A stretch of 64,000 bases of DNA from Chromatiales bacterium (GTDB lineage Bacteria > Pseudomonadota > Gammaproteobacteria > Steroidobacterales > GCA-2729495). Positions 35,127 to 44,744 of this stretch are shown one piece after another (within the stretch, counting starts at the first letter, position 1; each line of letters opens with the position of its first letter). The stretch lies in assembly GCA_016789845.1 (NCBI GenBank), contig JAEUQA010000033.1:61440-125439 (forward strand), in the 5' to 3' direction. The translations under genes and the position numbers were made by a program. Under the pieces are notes generated by a model. That model saw only the letters and a list, made by a program, of their open reading frames with translations. It did no database searches and was not told where the DNA came from.

Positions 35127-36727
35127 GGGATCGTCGGCTTCGCTGGCGTGGCTGGACGCGGCTGCCTATTTGGCCGGGATTCCCCCCCGGGCGCAAGCGC
35201 CTCGAAGGTGTCCGCCGCCAGGCCGACGCCAGCCTCCGCGAAGTAGTTGTAGGTGATGTCCGCACCTGCCGCAAGGATCGGGGCCTGCTCCTCCGGCCAG
35301 ACATAGGTTGCGCTGATGAGGCCCCTGAATCCGCGGCGGCGCAGCTGCTCGCTGGCGAGGACCTTTGCCTCCGCATCCGGCAGCGCCAGCATGATGACCC
35401 GCACCTGGTCCAGGTTCAGGCGGTGCCAGAGCGAGGGATCCTCTGCGTCCGCGTAGACGACCCGCCGGCCCTCGCTCAGGTGCTTCTCGACCTTGCCCAG
35501 GTCGCTGTCCAGGCCAACCACCTTTCGCCCAAGTTCACGGGCGTGGTTGTAGGCGCCGGTGCCCACGCGACCCATCCCCGCAATGACGATTTCAGCCCGG
35601 CCCAGCGAGATCGGCTCGTCATCCGGGTGCCGGCGATCCCGCTCGAAGAACCGCAGGAAGCGCTCCAGCGCGGTGAAGATGTCGTGGGAATAGCGACTGA
35701 GCGGCGCGGCGATGGCGAACGACACGGCGACCGCGATGGCAGTGGCCACCAGCCATTCGGCCGGCACCAGCCCCCCCTCCACGCCGGCTGCCATCACGAT
35801 GAGCCCGAACTCGCTGTAGGTTGCCAGGCCGAGGCCGGCCAGGAAGCCGGTGCGGGCCGACAGGCCGAAGCCCAGGAGCAGGAGGAAGTACAAGAGGACC
35901 TTGAGCGGCAGGAGCGCGATGGGCACCACCGCCAGTTCCATGGTGTGCCAGGTCGGCAGGCCCGTCAGGCCGATGCTGAGGAAGAATCCCACCAGGAAGA
36001 ATTCCTTCAGGCCCCAGAGGGAATCGCTGAGTTCGACGGCCTTCGGGTGGGTGGCCAGCAGCATGCCGATGAGCAGTGCCCCCAACTCCCCCGACAGCCC
36101 GATCGCCTCGAACCCGTAGCCGCCGATGCCGAGCGCCAGTACGCTGCCCAGCAGGACCAACAGCTCGCCGTGGCCTGCCAGGTCCAGCAGCTTGCGGATC
36201 AGGGGTTGGGCGAGGGGCAGGAGAAGCACCAGTGCGGTCAGCCAGGTGACGGCGCGCCCGTCGTTGACGCCCAGGATGGCTACGGCGATCAGGTCCTGGA
36301 CGATGAGGATGCCGATTGCCACGCGGCCGTGAAACGCGCGAATCTCCCGGCGTTCCTCCAGCACCTTGGCGGCCAGCACCGTGCTGGAAAAGGACAAGGC
36401 GCTCGCCACGACCAGGATCAGCGGTAGCGAGGCGCCGGCTGCCCCGCGCAACGCCAGAAAAGCCACGACGAGCGCCACGCCGAACTGCAGAAGTGCCACG
36501 CCCCAGACCTCGGGCCGGATCAGGTTCCGGAGCCGCAGCTTGAGGCCCACCGAGAAGAGCAGGAGAAGGACGCCCAGGTGGGCGACTTCCGTGAGCGCCG
36601 GAACCCGCTCGATGCCGCTGGCGTTCAGGAGGAATCCCGCGGTCAGGAAGCCGATGAGCGGCGGCAGCCCGAGCTGGCGGGCCAGCAGGCCAAGGGCGAA
36701 GGCGGCGGCTATCCAGACGGCGAGCAT
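35123..36727 (-). CDS. Monovalent cation:proton antiporter, CPA2/KefB type
   Basis: This 534-residue protein has about 12 membrane helices (Na/H exchanger domain, residues 1-370) with LLLFSVGLKLRLRNL and FFLVGFFLSIGLTG features. A cytoplasmic TrkA-N domain follows with the NAD-binding motif IVIAGMGRVGTGAYNHA (~400 onward). Such systems exchange K+ or Na+ for protons under redox or pH control. ATG 36727 begins the first helix; the open frame upstream is not coding. It is the first of five overlapping or close genes on the minus strand. Confidence 0.85.
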   Translation of the reverse strand: MLAVWIAAAFALGLLARQLGLPPLIGFLTAGFLLNASGIERVPALTEVAHLGVLLLLFSVGLKLRLRNLIRPEVWGVALLQFGVALVVAFLALRGAAGASLPLILVVASALSFSSTVLAAKVLEERREIRAFHGRVAIGILIVQDLIAVAILGVNDGRAVTWLTALVLLLPLAQPLIRKLLDLAGHGELLVLLGSVLALGIGGYGFEAIGLSGELGALLIGMLLATHPKAVELSDSLWGLKEFFLVGFFLSIGLTGLPTWHTMELAVVPIALLPLKVLLYFLLLLGFGLSARTGFLAGLGLATYSEFGLIVMAAGVEGGLVPAEWLVATAIAVAVSFAIAAPLSRYSHDIFTALERFLRFFERDRRHPDDEPISLGRAEIVIAGMGRVGTGAYNHARELGRKVVGLDSDLGKVEKHLSEGRRVVYADAEDPSLWHRLNLDQVRVIMLALPDAEAKVLASEQLRRRGFRGLISATYVWPEEQAPILAAGADITYNYFAEAGVGLAADTFEALAPGGESRPNRQPRPATPAKPTIP

Positions 36728-36756
36728 GAACTCCCATCTTGCTGCAATATTGCGCA

Positions 36757-39700
36757 ATGCAGAAGCCGCCCATCCCTGCCCGTGCGCTATTGAAGTCCGG
36801 CGGCGCCATCGCAGGGCTGCTGGCCCTGTACGCGGCGCTGGGATTCCTGGGCGTGCCACGGCTCGTGACCGGCCTGGCCCGGGACACCGTCAAGGCCGAT
36901 TACGGCCGGGACCTGGCGCTCGGGGCGGTGCGTTTCAATCCCTTCACCCTGACCCTGGAGCTGGACCAGCTGGCGCTGCCCGACGCGGACGGCAGCCCGA
37001 TGCTGGGCTTCGACCGGCTGCTGGTGGACCTGGACCTCAACTCGATCTGGCGCCGGGCCCTGTCATTCCGCGCGATCAGGCTGGAGGGTCTGGCCGTCAA
37101 TGCGGTGGTCCGGCGGGGCGGCAAGCTCAACTTCGATGACCTGGCAGCCCCGCAGGAGCCCGGCACGCCTGCCTCCACGGACGACGAGCCGCTGCCCCGC
37201 CTCATCATCGGCGAACTGAGCGTCAGCGAGGGCCGCGTGCGCTACGAGGACCGGGACCGGCCCGAGCCTTTCGTGGCGGACCTCAGGCCGCTCACCTTCC
37301 GGCTGACGGACTTCAGCACCTATATCGCGGGGGGCGAGCGGTACGAGCTGGATGCCACGGTTTTCGATACCGGCCGCTTCGCCTGGCGCGGCACGCTGAC
37401 GGCCCGGCCCCTGGCGTCCGAAGGCGAGTTCACGCTGAGCGAGTTGCCGCTGGCACGGCTGGCCGGGTTCCTGGGCGATGCGCTGCGCCTCGAGATCACC
37501 AGAGGTGCCGCCAGCCTGCGCGGGCGCTACCGGTTCGCGGACCGGCCATCCGGCCCCGACGTCGTCGTGGAGGCCGGTGAACTGGTGGTGACGAAGCTGG
37601 CGATCCGTGACCGGGGCGAGGCCACGGACTACGTGGACCTGGACAAGGTCACCGCCACGGGCCTCGGGCTGTCGCTCGCCGACGAGAAGGCCGTCGTTGG
37701 CGAGATCACCTTCGATGGCGGGAGCTTCCAGGCCTGGCTCACGCCGGAGGGCGAGCTCAGGCGCTCGGGGATCTTCGATCCGCTGGTCGTCGAGTCAGCG
37801 CCCACGGAGCAATCTGCCCCGGCTCCGCCCTCCGCGCCGGCCGAAGGCGGTTGGGAGGTAAAGATACCGCGCATCAACTTCCGGAACCTGTCCCTGGGGC
37901 TCGAGGACCGCGGCCTGGTGCCAGCTCCCACGTTCATCCTGAAGCCGCTGAACGTCACGATCGAGGGCTACTCCACTGCGCCGGGCACGACCGTCAGGGC
38001 CGGCCTGGACGCCATCGTGAACGGGGAGGGCAGCGTCAAGGCGCAGGCGAGCGCCAACCTGGACACGCTGGCGACGACGGCGGAGGTCGACGTCAGTGGC
38101 CTGAACCTGGCACTGGCCCAGCCCTACATCGCCCGGGAGGCCAGCCTCACGCTCACCAAGGGCACGCTGTCGGCGAAGGGGCAGGTGACCTACGCGGACG
38201 TGGCGCCAGCCGGGGAGCTGGGCTTCACCGGCGACGTCACTGTCAGCGGGCTGCGGACCACCGACAACGTGCTCCGCGAGGACTTCATCAACTGGGACGT
38301 CCTCCGGGTGGAGGGCGTCGAGTACCGCTCCGCCCCCGGGAACCTCCGGATCCGGACGATCGACGCGCGGAGCCCCTATGCCCGGGTGATCATCGGGCCC
38401 GACGGCACGACCAATGTCGCCGCGGTCCTTGCCGGGCCAGGGGCGACAGCTACCGCGGTGCCGGGACCGACGGTCGGACCGGGCGAGAGCCGCACGGGGG
38501 AGCCGGTGGCGGTCACGAAGGCCCCGCCTGCCGGCCCGGACCGCGCCGGGGCCGCCCCGTTCCCCATCCGCATCGGCACGGTGAAGATCAGCAACGGCTC
38601 GGCCAGGTTCGCCGACCTCACCACCCGGCCCAGCTTCGCCATCGGCATCGAGAAGCTGCAGGGAACGATCGCCGGGCTGTCTTCGGCCGCGGCCTCCCGC
38701 GCGAAAGTGGAGCTGGACGGGCGGGTGGACCGTTTCTCGCCGGTCACGATCCGCGGCGAGGTGAATCCGCTGGCCGCGGAAACCTACCTCGACATGGCGA
38801 TGACGTTCCGGAACGTGGAGCTCGCGTCCTTCACGCCGTACTCGGGGCGTTTCGCCGGCTATGCCATCCGCCAGGGCAAGCTGTCGGTGGACCTCAACTA
38901 CAAGGTCAACGACCGCAAGCTCGATGCCGACCACAAGTTCGTCATCAACCAGCTGGAGCTGGGCGACAAGGTGGAGAGTCCCGACGCGGTGGGCCTGCCC
39001 CTGAAGCTGGCGGTGGCGCTGCTGAAGGACCGGAACGGCGTCATCGACCTGGACCTGCCCGTCACCGGGGACCTGGACGATCCCGAGTTCCGCATCGGGC
39101 CGATAGTCTGGAAGGTGCTGGTGAACCTGCTGACGAAGGCGGTGACGGCGCCCTTCGCGTTGCTCGGCAACCTCTTCGGGGGCGGCGAGGAGATCAACCT
39201 GATCACTTTCGCCGGCGGCGATCCGGCGTTGGATGCCCCGGATCAGGAGAAGGTGGCCACGCTCGTGAAGGCGCTCAATGAACGGCCCGGCCTGCAGCTC
39301 ACCGTGCCGGCGGTATTCAACCGTGCCGCCGACGAGCCTGCCCTCCGGGAGGCCGGCCTGCAGGCGAAACTCGTGGCCGCCCGCAAAGCCGGGCTGGCGG
39401 CGCGGAAGCAGCCCGTCGAGGAAGTGACCTTTGCCAGCGTGAGCGCGGAGCCCGAGGCCTACCAGAAGCTGCTTGCCAGCGTTTACCGGCAGGAATACGG
39501 CAAGGACACGCCGTTGCCCGAGCCGCCGCCGGAAGCCACCGATCCAGCGGCCCGCATCCGCCTCCTGGAAGACGGCCTGCGTGAGCGCGTGGCGGTGACC
39601 GACACCGAGTACTTCGCCCTGGCGAAGGCCCGCGCCGACGCCGTGCAGGCAGCCCTGCTCACCGGCACGGGCATCGATCCCGGCCGGGTGTTCCTGACCG

Positions 39701-39759
39701 CGCCCGCCGAGGGCAAGGCCGACCCGGCGGGCGTGGTCATGGAACTGGCGCTGCAGTAG
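36757..39759 (+). CDS. DUF748 (AsmA-like) envelope protein
   Basis: This ~1000-residue protein has an N-terminal membrane helix (AGLLALYAALGFLGVP) and long repeated beta-rich AsmA/DUF748 sections with the family phrases FRAIRLEGLAVNAVVRRGG, RIGTVKISNGSARFADL and VNPLAAETYLDM. The C-terminus continues after LNLLTKAVTAPFALLGNLFG. AsmA-like proteins span the periplasm and influence lipid transport or outer-membrane assembly. ATG 36757 is preferred over 36739, though no strong ribosome-binding site is seen. It is divergent from the antiporter gene. Confidence 0.83.
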   Translation: MQKPPIPARALLKSGGAIAGLLALYAALGFLGVPRLVTGLARDTVKADYGRDLALGAVRFNPFTLTLELDQLALPDADGSPMLGFDRLLVDLDLNSIWRRALSFRAIRLEGLAVNAVVRRGGKLNFDDLAAPQEPGTPASTDDEPLPRLIIGELSVSEGRVRYEDRDRPEPFVADLRPLTFRLTDFSTYIAGGERYELDATVFDTGRFAWRGTLTARPLASEGEFTLSELPLARLAGFLGDALRLEITRGAASLRGRYRFADRPSGPDVVVEAGELVVTKLAIRDRGEATDYVDLDKVTATGLGLSLADEKAVVGEITFDGGSFQAWLTPEGELRRSGIFDPLVVESAPTEQSAPAPPSAPAEGGWEVKIPRINFRNLSLGLEDRGLVPAPTFILKPLNVTIEGYSTAPGTTVRAGLDAIVNGEGSVKAQASANLDTLATTAEVDVSGLNLALAQPYIAREASLTLTKGTLSAKGQVTYADVAPAGELGFTGDVTVSGLRTTDNVLREDFINWDVLRVEGVEYRSAPGNLRIRTIDARSPYARVIIGPDGTTNVAAVLAGPGATATAVPGPTVGPGESRTGEPVAVTKAPPAGPDRAGAAPFPIRIGTVKISNGSARFADLTTRPSFAIGIEKLQGTIAGLSSAAASRAKVELDGRVDRFSPVTIRGEVNPLAAETYLDMAMTFRNVELASFTPYSGRFAGYAIRQGKLSVDLNYKVNDRKLDADHKFVINQLELGDKVESPDAVGLPLKLAVALLKDRNGVIDLDLPVTGDLDDPEFRIGPIVWKVLVNLLTKAVTAPFALLGNLFGGGEEINLITFAGGDPALDAPDQEKVATLVKALNERPGLQLTVPAVFNRAADEPALREAGLQAKLVAARKAGLAARKQPVEEVTFASVSAEPEAYQKLLASVYRQEYGKDTPLPEPPPEATDPAARIRLLEDGLRERVAVTDTEYFALAKARADAVQAALLTGTGIDPGRVFLTAPAEGKADPAGVVMELALQ

Positions 39760-39772
39760 CGCCGGCCCAGCG

Positions 39773-40180
39773 TCAGGCGATCTTCTTCACGTAGCTGCCG
39801 CACCAACCGGTGGCACTGACCTTCTTGCCCGTGAACAGCGAGCACGGGCCCGCCGCCTCGCCCGCCGCGCCCGAGTACAGGTTGCAGTTGGCGCACTGGC
39901 TGCCGGCGACGAAGTTGGGGAACTTGCCCGTGTCGACCCGGGCCGAATCCGCCACGTAGCCCAGCGCGGCGGCCACCGGGTCCGCCTCGTCCAGCATGGG
40001 GAAAGTCGAGGTATCGACGGCGGGTTCCGGCGGCACGGGTGCCGGCGCGGGCGGCGTCGGCTCGGCGGCGGGTGCCGGGGCGGGGCTGCTGGCCGTGTCG
40101 GCCGGCTTGCCGCCGCAGGCGGCCAGTACGGCGGCAGCGGCGAAGGGCATCAGCTGGATGATTTCGCGTCGGCTTTTCAT
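39773..40180 (-). CDS. High-potential iron-sulfur protein (HiPIP)
   Basis: This 135-residue electron carrier binds one 4Fe-4S cluster through SQCANCNLYSG, GPCSLFTGK and TGWCGSYVKK, the HiPIP pattern. An N-terminal RR-containing hydrophobic leader (KSRREIIQLMPFAAAAVLAACG) fits Tat export of the folded protein, as known for HiPIPs, though LAAC could also serve as a lipobox. A Pro/Ala-rich linker precedes the cluster domain. HiPIPs ferry electrons in the periplasm. Confidence 0.9.
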   Translation of the reverse strand: MKSRREIIQLMPFAAAAVLAACGGKPADTASSPAPAPAAEPTPPAPAPVPPEPAVDTSTFPMLDEADPVAAALGYVADSARVDTGKFPNFVAGSQCANCNLYSGAAGEAAGPCSLFTGKKVSATGWCGSYVKKIA

Positions 40181-40270
40181 GGTGTCTCCGGGCCTTTGGG
40201 CCCCTGGGTGGGTTGGCGAACGGTGGATGGCAATGGTGCGGATTATAGATCTTGCCCAACACTATCCATA

Positions 40271-40639
40271 TCAGTGGGCCGGTGGTCGCCGCGCCTTCCC
40301 CCCCGCAAGCAGCCGGGAGATCGCCCGGAATTCGGCCGAGCCGGACACGACCCGCAGCAGCTTCTCGTAGTCCTTCAGGACCCGCAGGCCCAGTGGCGTG
40401 ATCTCGGCGCCGCCGCCACCCCTCCCGCCCCGCCGGGCGATGACGAGCGGCGAGGCGAAGAGCTGGTTCATTTCCTCGACCAGCAGCCAGGCCCGCCGGT
40501 AGGACATCCCGAACTGCTTGCCCGCCGCGTTGATCGAGCGGGTGGCCTGAATGGCCTTGAGCATGGCGGCCTTGCCAGGCCCCATTCCCAGCCCCTTGCC
40601 GACCATGATCCGGACCTGGCACGTCACCTGGGCAGCCAT
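40271..40639 (-). CDS. ModE-like winged-helix regulator
   Basis: This 122-residue protein corresponds to the N-terminal LysR-like winged-helix domain of ModE (KAAMLKAIQATRSINAAGKQ, GMSYRRAWLLVEEMNQLF, GGGGAEITPLGLRVL). The C-terminal molybdate-binding TOBE domains are lacking. Such short forms regulate molybdenum-related genes. A molybdenum hydroxylase gene lies about 4 kb away. ATG 40639 (MAAQVTCQV) fits the family start; the longer open frame does not. Confidence 0.82.
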   Translation of the reverse strand: MAAQVTCQVRIMVGKGLGMGPGKAAMLKAIQATRSINAAGKQFGMSYRRAWLLVEEMNQLFASPLVIARRGGRGGGGAEITPLGLRVLKDYEKLLRVVSGSAEFRAISRLLAGGKARRPPAH

Positions 40640-40711
40640 CGACGATTCCCGAGCTTGCGTTGCCCGCGATGCTGACGACGCCGGCGCGCCGGGGCAAGTG
40701 TGACCCCGTGC

Positions 40712-40740
40712 TTGGCCGGGAGGCGCCTTTCGTGTATGGT
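40712..40740 (+). promoter_or_regulatory. Candidate promoter of the RNA helicase gene
   Basis: TTGGCC (40712-40717) and TATGGT (40735-40740) are 17 bp apart. This gives a leader of about 150 bases before the helicase start, a length common in cold-responsive helicase genes. The rest of 40640-40900 shows no gene. Confidence 0.4.
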
Positions 40741-40900
40741 GCGCGGCGTTACACAAGCTTTCGTCCGGTCAGCTCGTTCATCTGAGCCTTTCGACCAAAC
40801 AGTCCCAGGCCAACCAATATCCTGCCTCTACCGGACCAGAGGACTTCCCCCGCCAGGGATTTGGCTGGGGTCTCTGCAGGCTGGAGAGGAAAATCACTAC

Positions 40901-42244
40901 ATGTCTTTTCAATCTCTCGGGTTGAAACCCGAACTCGTGCGCGCCGTTACCGAGCACGGCTACACCATCCCCACGCCGGTGCAGATGCGCGCCATCCCCG
41001 AAATCCTGGCCCGCCGTGACCTGCTCGCCGGCGCCCAGACGGGCACGGGCAAGACGGCCGGGTTCACCCTGCCGATCCTGCAGCTGCTGACGGCTCCAGG
41101 CATCCCGCAGAGCCGCACGCCCCGCGTGCTGGTGCTGGTCCCGACCCGCGAGCTCGCCGCCCAGGTGGCGGAAAGCGTGAAGACCTACGGCAAGTATGTT
41201 CCCGTATCCGTCACGTGCGTGTTCGGCGGCGTCGGCTTCAATCCCCAGGCTGACAGCCTCCGCCGCGGCACCGACATCGTCGTGGCCACGCCCGGCCGGC
41301 TGCTCGACCACGTCCAGCAGCGCACCATCGACCTCGGCAAGATCGAGATCCTCGTGCTGGACGAGGCCGACCGCATGCTCGACATGGGCTTCATCCGCGA
41401 CATCCGCCGGATCCTCAAGCTGCTGCCGCCGAAGCGCCAGAACCTGATGTTCTCGGCGACCTACTCGGACGACATCCGCGAGCTGTCGGGAAGCTTCCTG
41501 CACAACCCGGTGACCATCGAGGTGGCGCGCCGGAATGCCCCGATCGAGCTGGTCACCCAGCACGCCTTCGAGGTCCGCAAGGACGACAAGCGCCGGCTGC
41601 TGTCCCACCTGATCCGCAACAGCGACTGGGGCCAGGTGCTGGTCTTCACCCGCACCAAGCATGGCGCCAACCGCCTCACGAAGCAGCTCGAGGATGACGG
41701 CATCAACGCGTCCGCCATCCACGGCAACAAGAGCCAGTCGGCGCGCACCAAGGCGCTGGCCGACTTCAAGGCGGGGAAGATCACGGCGCTGGTGGCCACG
41801 GAAGTGGCGGCCCGCGGCCTCGACATCAACCAGCTGCCCTGCGTGGTGAACTACGAGCTGCCCAACGTGCCCGAGGACTACGTGCACCGCATCGGCCGCA
41901 CGGGCCGCGCCGGTTCCTCCGGCGTGGCACTGTCCCTGGTGGCGGGCGAGGAGCGCGGCCTGCTGAAGGACATCGAGCGGCTGCTCGGCCGGCCGATCCT
42001 GCGGGCCCAGCTGCCGGCGATCTCCGAGCCGCCGGTTCGCCCGAACCGGCCGGCGGTGAGGGAAGAGCGCTACGTGGATCCCCGCGCCGTCGCGCAACGG
42101 AAGGGCAACGGCAATGGCGGCCAGCGCAGCGGTGGCCAGCGTGGCGAAGGCGGTCCCCGCAACGGCAATTCCAACGGCCACAACCAGCGTCGCGGCGGCG
42201 GGCGTCCGGGCGGCTATTCGTCCAGCCGGTCCTCGGGCCGGTAG
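40901..42244 (+). CDS. rhlE: DEAD-box ATP-dependent RNA helicase, RhlE type
   Basis: This 447-residue helicase remodels RNA in ribosome assembly and decay. All motifs are present: Q motif [18 protein letters not shown], Ia [33 protein letters not shown] and [12 protein letters not shown]. The C-terminal ~65 residues are Gly/Arg/Asn-rich, typical of RhlE. The start at 40901 has GAGAGGA upstream, and the in-frame sequence before it is the leader. RhlE subgroup assignment rests on the short core and basic tail. Confidence 0.92.
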   Translation: MSFQSLGLKPELVRAVTEHGYTIPTPVQMRAIPEILARRDLLAGAQTGTGKTAGFTLPILQLLTAPGIPQSRTPRVLVLVPTRELAAQVAESVKTYGKYVPVSVTCVFGGVGFNPQADSLRRGTDIVVATPGRLLDHVQQRTIDLGKIEILVLDEADRMLDMGFIRDIRRILKLLPPKRQNLMFSATYSDDIRELSGSFLHNPVTIEVARRNAPIELVTQHAFEVRKDDKRRLLSHLIRNSDWGQVLVFTRTKHGANRLTKQLEDDGINASAIHGNKSQSARTKALADFKAGKITALVATEVAARGLDINQLPCVVNYELPNVPEDYVHRIGRTGRAGSSGVALSLVAGEERGLLKDIERLLGRPILRAQLPAISEPPVRPNRPAVREERYVDPRAVAQRKGNGNGGQRSGGQRGEGGPRNGNSNGHNQRRGGGRPGGYSSSRSSGR

Positions 42245-42340
42245 CCGGGGTTCTGGCAGCCCGGCCAGCCGCAGGCGGCTTGACCCGCTGAACCCAGTCC
42301 GGCAATTTGCAGCCAGTCTCGCTGCAGGCCTGCTGTGTTC

Positions 42341-43921
42341 ATGATGCGCCTCGTCGTCGTCCTTCTCGGCGCTCTGGCCTGGGGCCCGTCGCATGCCGAG
42401 CGGGTTGCGCCGGCAGATGCTGCCGACCGCTTCGCCTGCGAGGCGCTGAAGGCCATCGATCTCAGCGAAGCGACGGGCGCCAGCGTCCGGTTGACGGAGG
42501 TCGGCATGCTGGCTCCCGCCGGTGATCAACCCGCGCTCTGCCGCGTGAGCGGTTTCATCGACCCGCAGGTGGGCTTCGAGGTCCGCATGCCGGTCAGGGA
42601 CTGGAACAGCAAGCTGCTCGTGACCGGCTGTTCGAACCTCTGCGGCATCCTGCAGATCCAGGGCATGGAAGACGCCCTGGCCCGGGGCTACGCCGCCGCG
42701 ACCACCGACATGGGCCACCGCACCGGCGACACGTCGGACGCCCGGTGGGCCTGGAACAACCCGGCGCTGGAAACCGACTTTGGCCACCGGGCCACCCACG
42801 TCACCACGCTCGCCGCCAAGGAACTCGTCGCCAACTACTACGGCAACAGGCCGGATTACGCCTACTTCCGCGGTTGCTCCACCGGCGGGCGCCAGGCGCT
42901 GGTCGCCGCCGAGCGCTACCCCGAGGACTACGACGGGATCATCGCCGGGGCGCCGTTCAACCAGTCGCTCTCGGTGCCCCACATGGCCTGGCTGCTCGCG
43001 GCCAATGCCGGCCCGGACGGCGAGCCCCTCCTGGAGCGGGCCGAGTTCGAGCTGCTCGGCAAGGCCGCCCTCGCGGCCTGCGACGCCCGGGATGGCGCGG
43101 CGGACGGCGTCATCAGCGACCCCGAAGCCTGCCGCTTCAGGCCGGATGCCCTGCAATGCCCCGCCGCCGGCGAGGCGGGCGCCGCGCCGCCCGCCTGCCT
43201 CACCGCCGCCCAGGTCGAAGCCGCGAACCGCATCTACAGCGGGCCCCGCACCAGCGCCGGCAAGACCTGGTCATCCGGCGGCTCGCCGGTGGGCAGCGAG
43301 TTCACCTGGGAGAAGTCGCTGCTGGCGCCACCCGGCAAACAGCCCTTCTTCCAGTTCATCGTGGAGAACTGGTCCCGTTACCTGGCCTACGAGCCGGACC
43401 CGCCCATGTCTTCGCCGCTGCCCGTAGTGGACTTCGACGCCGGTCCCGGGCAGTTCGCCGCGACGGCCGCCGTCGCGGGCTTCCGCCCGGACCTTGAGCG
43501 CTTCCGCTCCCACGGCGGACGCCTGCTCGTCTATCACGGCTCGGTGGACGAGAGCCTCATGCCGGCCCACACGCTGGACTACTGGCGTCAGGCGCGCAAA
43601 CGCCTCGGCGCCGACCAGCTCGACGAGTTCGCGAGGCTCTTCATCGTGCCCGGCATGCTCCACTGCGGTGGCGGGCCCGGCGCGGCGGACATCGATTACC
43701 TGTCGGCCCTGGAGCGCTGGGTCGAAGCGGACGAGGTGCCGGCCAGCCTGCTGGCCCACAAGGTGAGGGACGCGGTGCCCACCAGCGTGCGCCAGCCCCG
43801 GTTCCCGCTGGCGCCCGCCACGGTGGAGTACACGCGGCGCGTCTATCCCTGGCCGCAGACGGCTCCCCTTGCTGCGGAGCGTGACCTGAATTCGTCTAGA
43901 CTTCCTGTCCCCGCTCCCTGA
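42341..43921 (+). CDS. Tannase/feruloyl esterase family hydrolase
   Basis: This 526-residue secreted esterase has a signal peptide (RLVVVLLGALAWGPSHA) and the tannase nucleophile motif RGCSTGGRQAL. The acid is probably in HGSVDESLM and the base in GMLHCGGG. The two Cys flanking the catalytic serine and histidine probably form the disulfide usual in this family. Substrates are plant-phenolic esters. ATG 42341 or 42344 are both possible; a GTG at 42335 is less likely. Confidence 0.88.
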   Translation: MMRLVVVLLGALAWGPSHAERVAPADAADRFACEALKAIDLSEATGASVRLTEVGMLAPAGDQPALCRVSGFIDPQVGFEVRMPVRDWNSKLLVTGCSNLCGILQIQGMEDALARGYAAATTDMGHRTGDTSDARWAWNNPALETDFGHRATHVTTLAAKELVANYYGNRPDYAYFRGCSTGGRQALVAAERYPEDYDGIIAGAPFNQSLSVPHMAWLLAANAGPDGEPLLERAEFELLGKAALAACDARDGAADGVISDPEACRFRPDALQCPAAGEAGAAPPACLTAAQVEAANRIYSGPRTSAGKTWSSGGSPVGSEFTWEKSLLAPPGKQPFFQFIVENWSRYLAYEPDPPMSSPLPVVDFDAGPGQFAATAAVAGFRPDLERFRSHGGRLLVYHGSVDESLMPAHTLDYWRQARKRLGADQLDEFARLFIVPGMLHCGGGPGAADIDYLSALERWVEADEVPASLLAHKVRDAVPTSVRQPRFPLAPATVEYTRRVYPWPQTAPLAAERDLNSSRLPVPAP

Positions 43922-43937
43922 TCCGGATCCTGCTGCG

Positions 43938-44744
43938 ATGAAAACTCTCGTCTGCCGGCTTGCCGTCGCCGTCCTGTCCCTGGCTGCCGTGGTGGCGCCC
44001 GCGTCCGCGGCCAAGGTGCGGGATCCGGCGAGCCCGACCATCCTCCTGACGGGTTCCAACCGGGGCGTCGGGCTCGCGCTGGCGACGGAGTACGCGGCCC
44101 AGGGCTGGAACGTCATCGCCACCTGCCGCACCCCGAAGAAGGCCACCGAGCTCAAGGCCCTGGCGGCGGAGAATCCGAAGGTCATCATCGAGCAGCTGGA
44201 CGTGACTGACGTCCGCCAGATCGAGAAGCTCGCCGCGAAGTACAAGGGCGTGCCCGTCGACGTGCTGTTCAACAACGCTGGCTGGCTGGGCACGCCCATC
44301 GGGAAGCAGCAGCTGGGCAGCTTCGACCAGGCGCTGTTCAACGAGGTGATGAACACCAACGTCTATGGCCCGCTGAAGCTGTCCGAGGCCTTCGTGGCCA
44401 ATGTCGAGGCGAGCAGCCAGAAGAAGATCATCGGCATGACCAGCGGCCTCGGCTCACTGACGCTGATGGGCCGGATGTCCCGCTTCTACTATTACCAGAT
44501 GAGCAAGGCGGCCATGAACATGGGCATGCGCGCGCTGCGCAACGACCTGATGGGGCGGGGGATCACCGTCGCGCTGCTGGCTCCCGGCATGGTGGAGACC
44601 GACATGCTCGAGGACTCAGGCTACTCCGGCCAGGCGCTGAAGCCGGCCGAGAGCGCGGCGAGCCTCTACAAGCTCGTGGCCGAGCTCACGCCCCAGGACA
44701 AGGGCGTGCCCGTGAACGTCGACGGCAAGCCGATCCCCTGGTAG
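43938..44744 (+). CDS. Short-chain dehydrogenase with apparent signal peptide
   Basis: This 268-residue SDR shows the cofactor motif TGSNRGVGLA, NNAG, catalytic Ser in TSGLGSL and YxxxK in YYYQMSKAA. Unusually, it starts with a hydrophobic leader ending VVAPASAA, which looks like a Sec signal peptide. SDRs normally work in the cytoplasm with NAD(P). It lies 16 bp after the tannase gene and overlaps the inferred start of the molybdenum hydroxylase gene, suggesting one operon. Confidence 0.82.
   Translation: MKTLVCRLAVAVLSLAAVVAPASAAKVRDPASPTILLTGSNRGVGLALATEYAAQGWNVIATCRTPKKATELKALAAENPKVIIEQLDVTDVRQIEKLAAKYKGVPVDVLFNNAGWLGTPIGKQQLGSFDQALFNEVMNTNVYGPLKLSEAFVANVEASSQKKIIGMTSGLGSLTLMGRMSRFYYYQMSKAAMNMGMRALRNDLMGRGITVALLAPGMVETDMLEDSGYSGQALKPAESAASLYKLVAELTPQDKGVPVNVDGKPIPW

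Noticed and set aside
40778..43156. 792-codon minus-strand frame across the helicase and tannase genes
   Set aside because: Antisense to two genes with complete catalytic motifs; low-complexity His/Arg/Gly composition and no recognisable domain.
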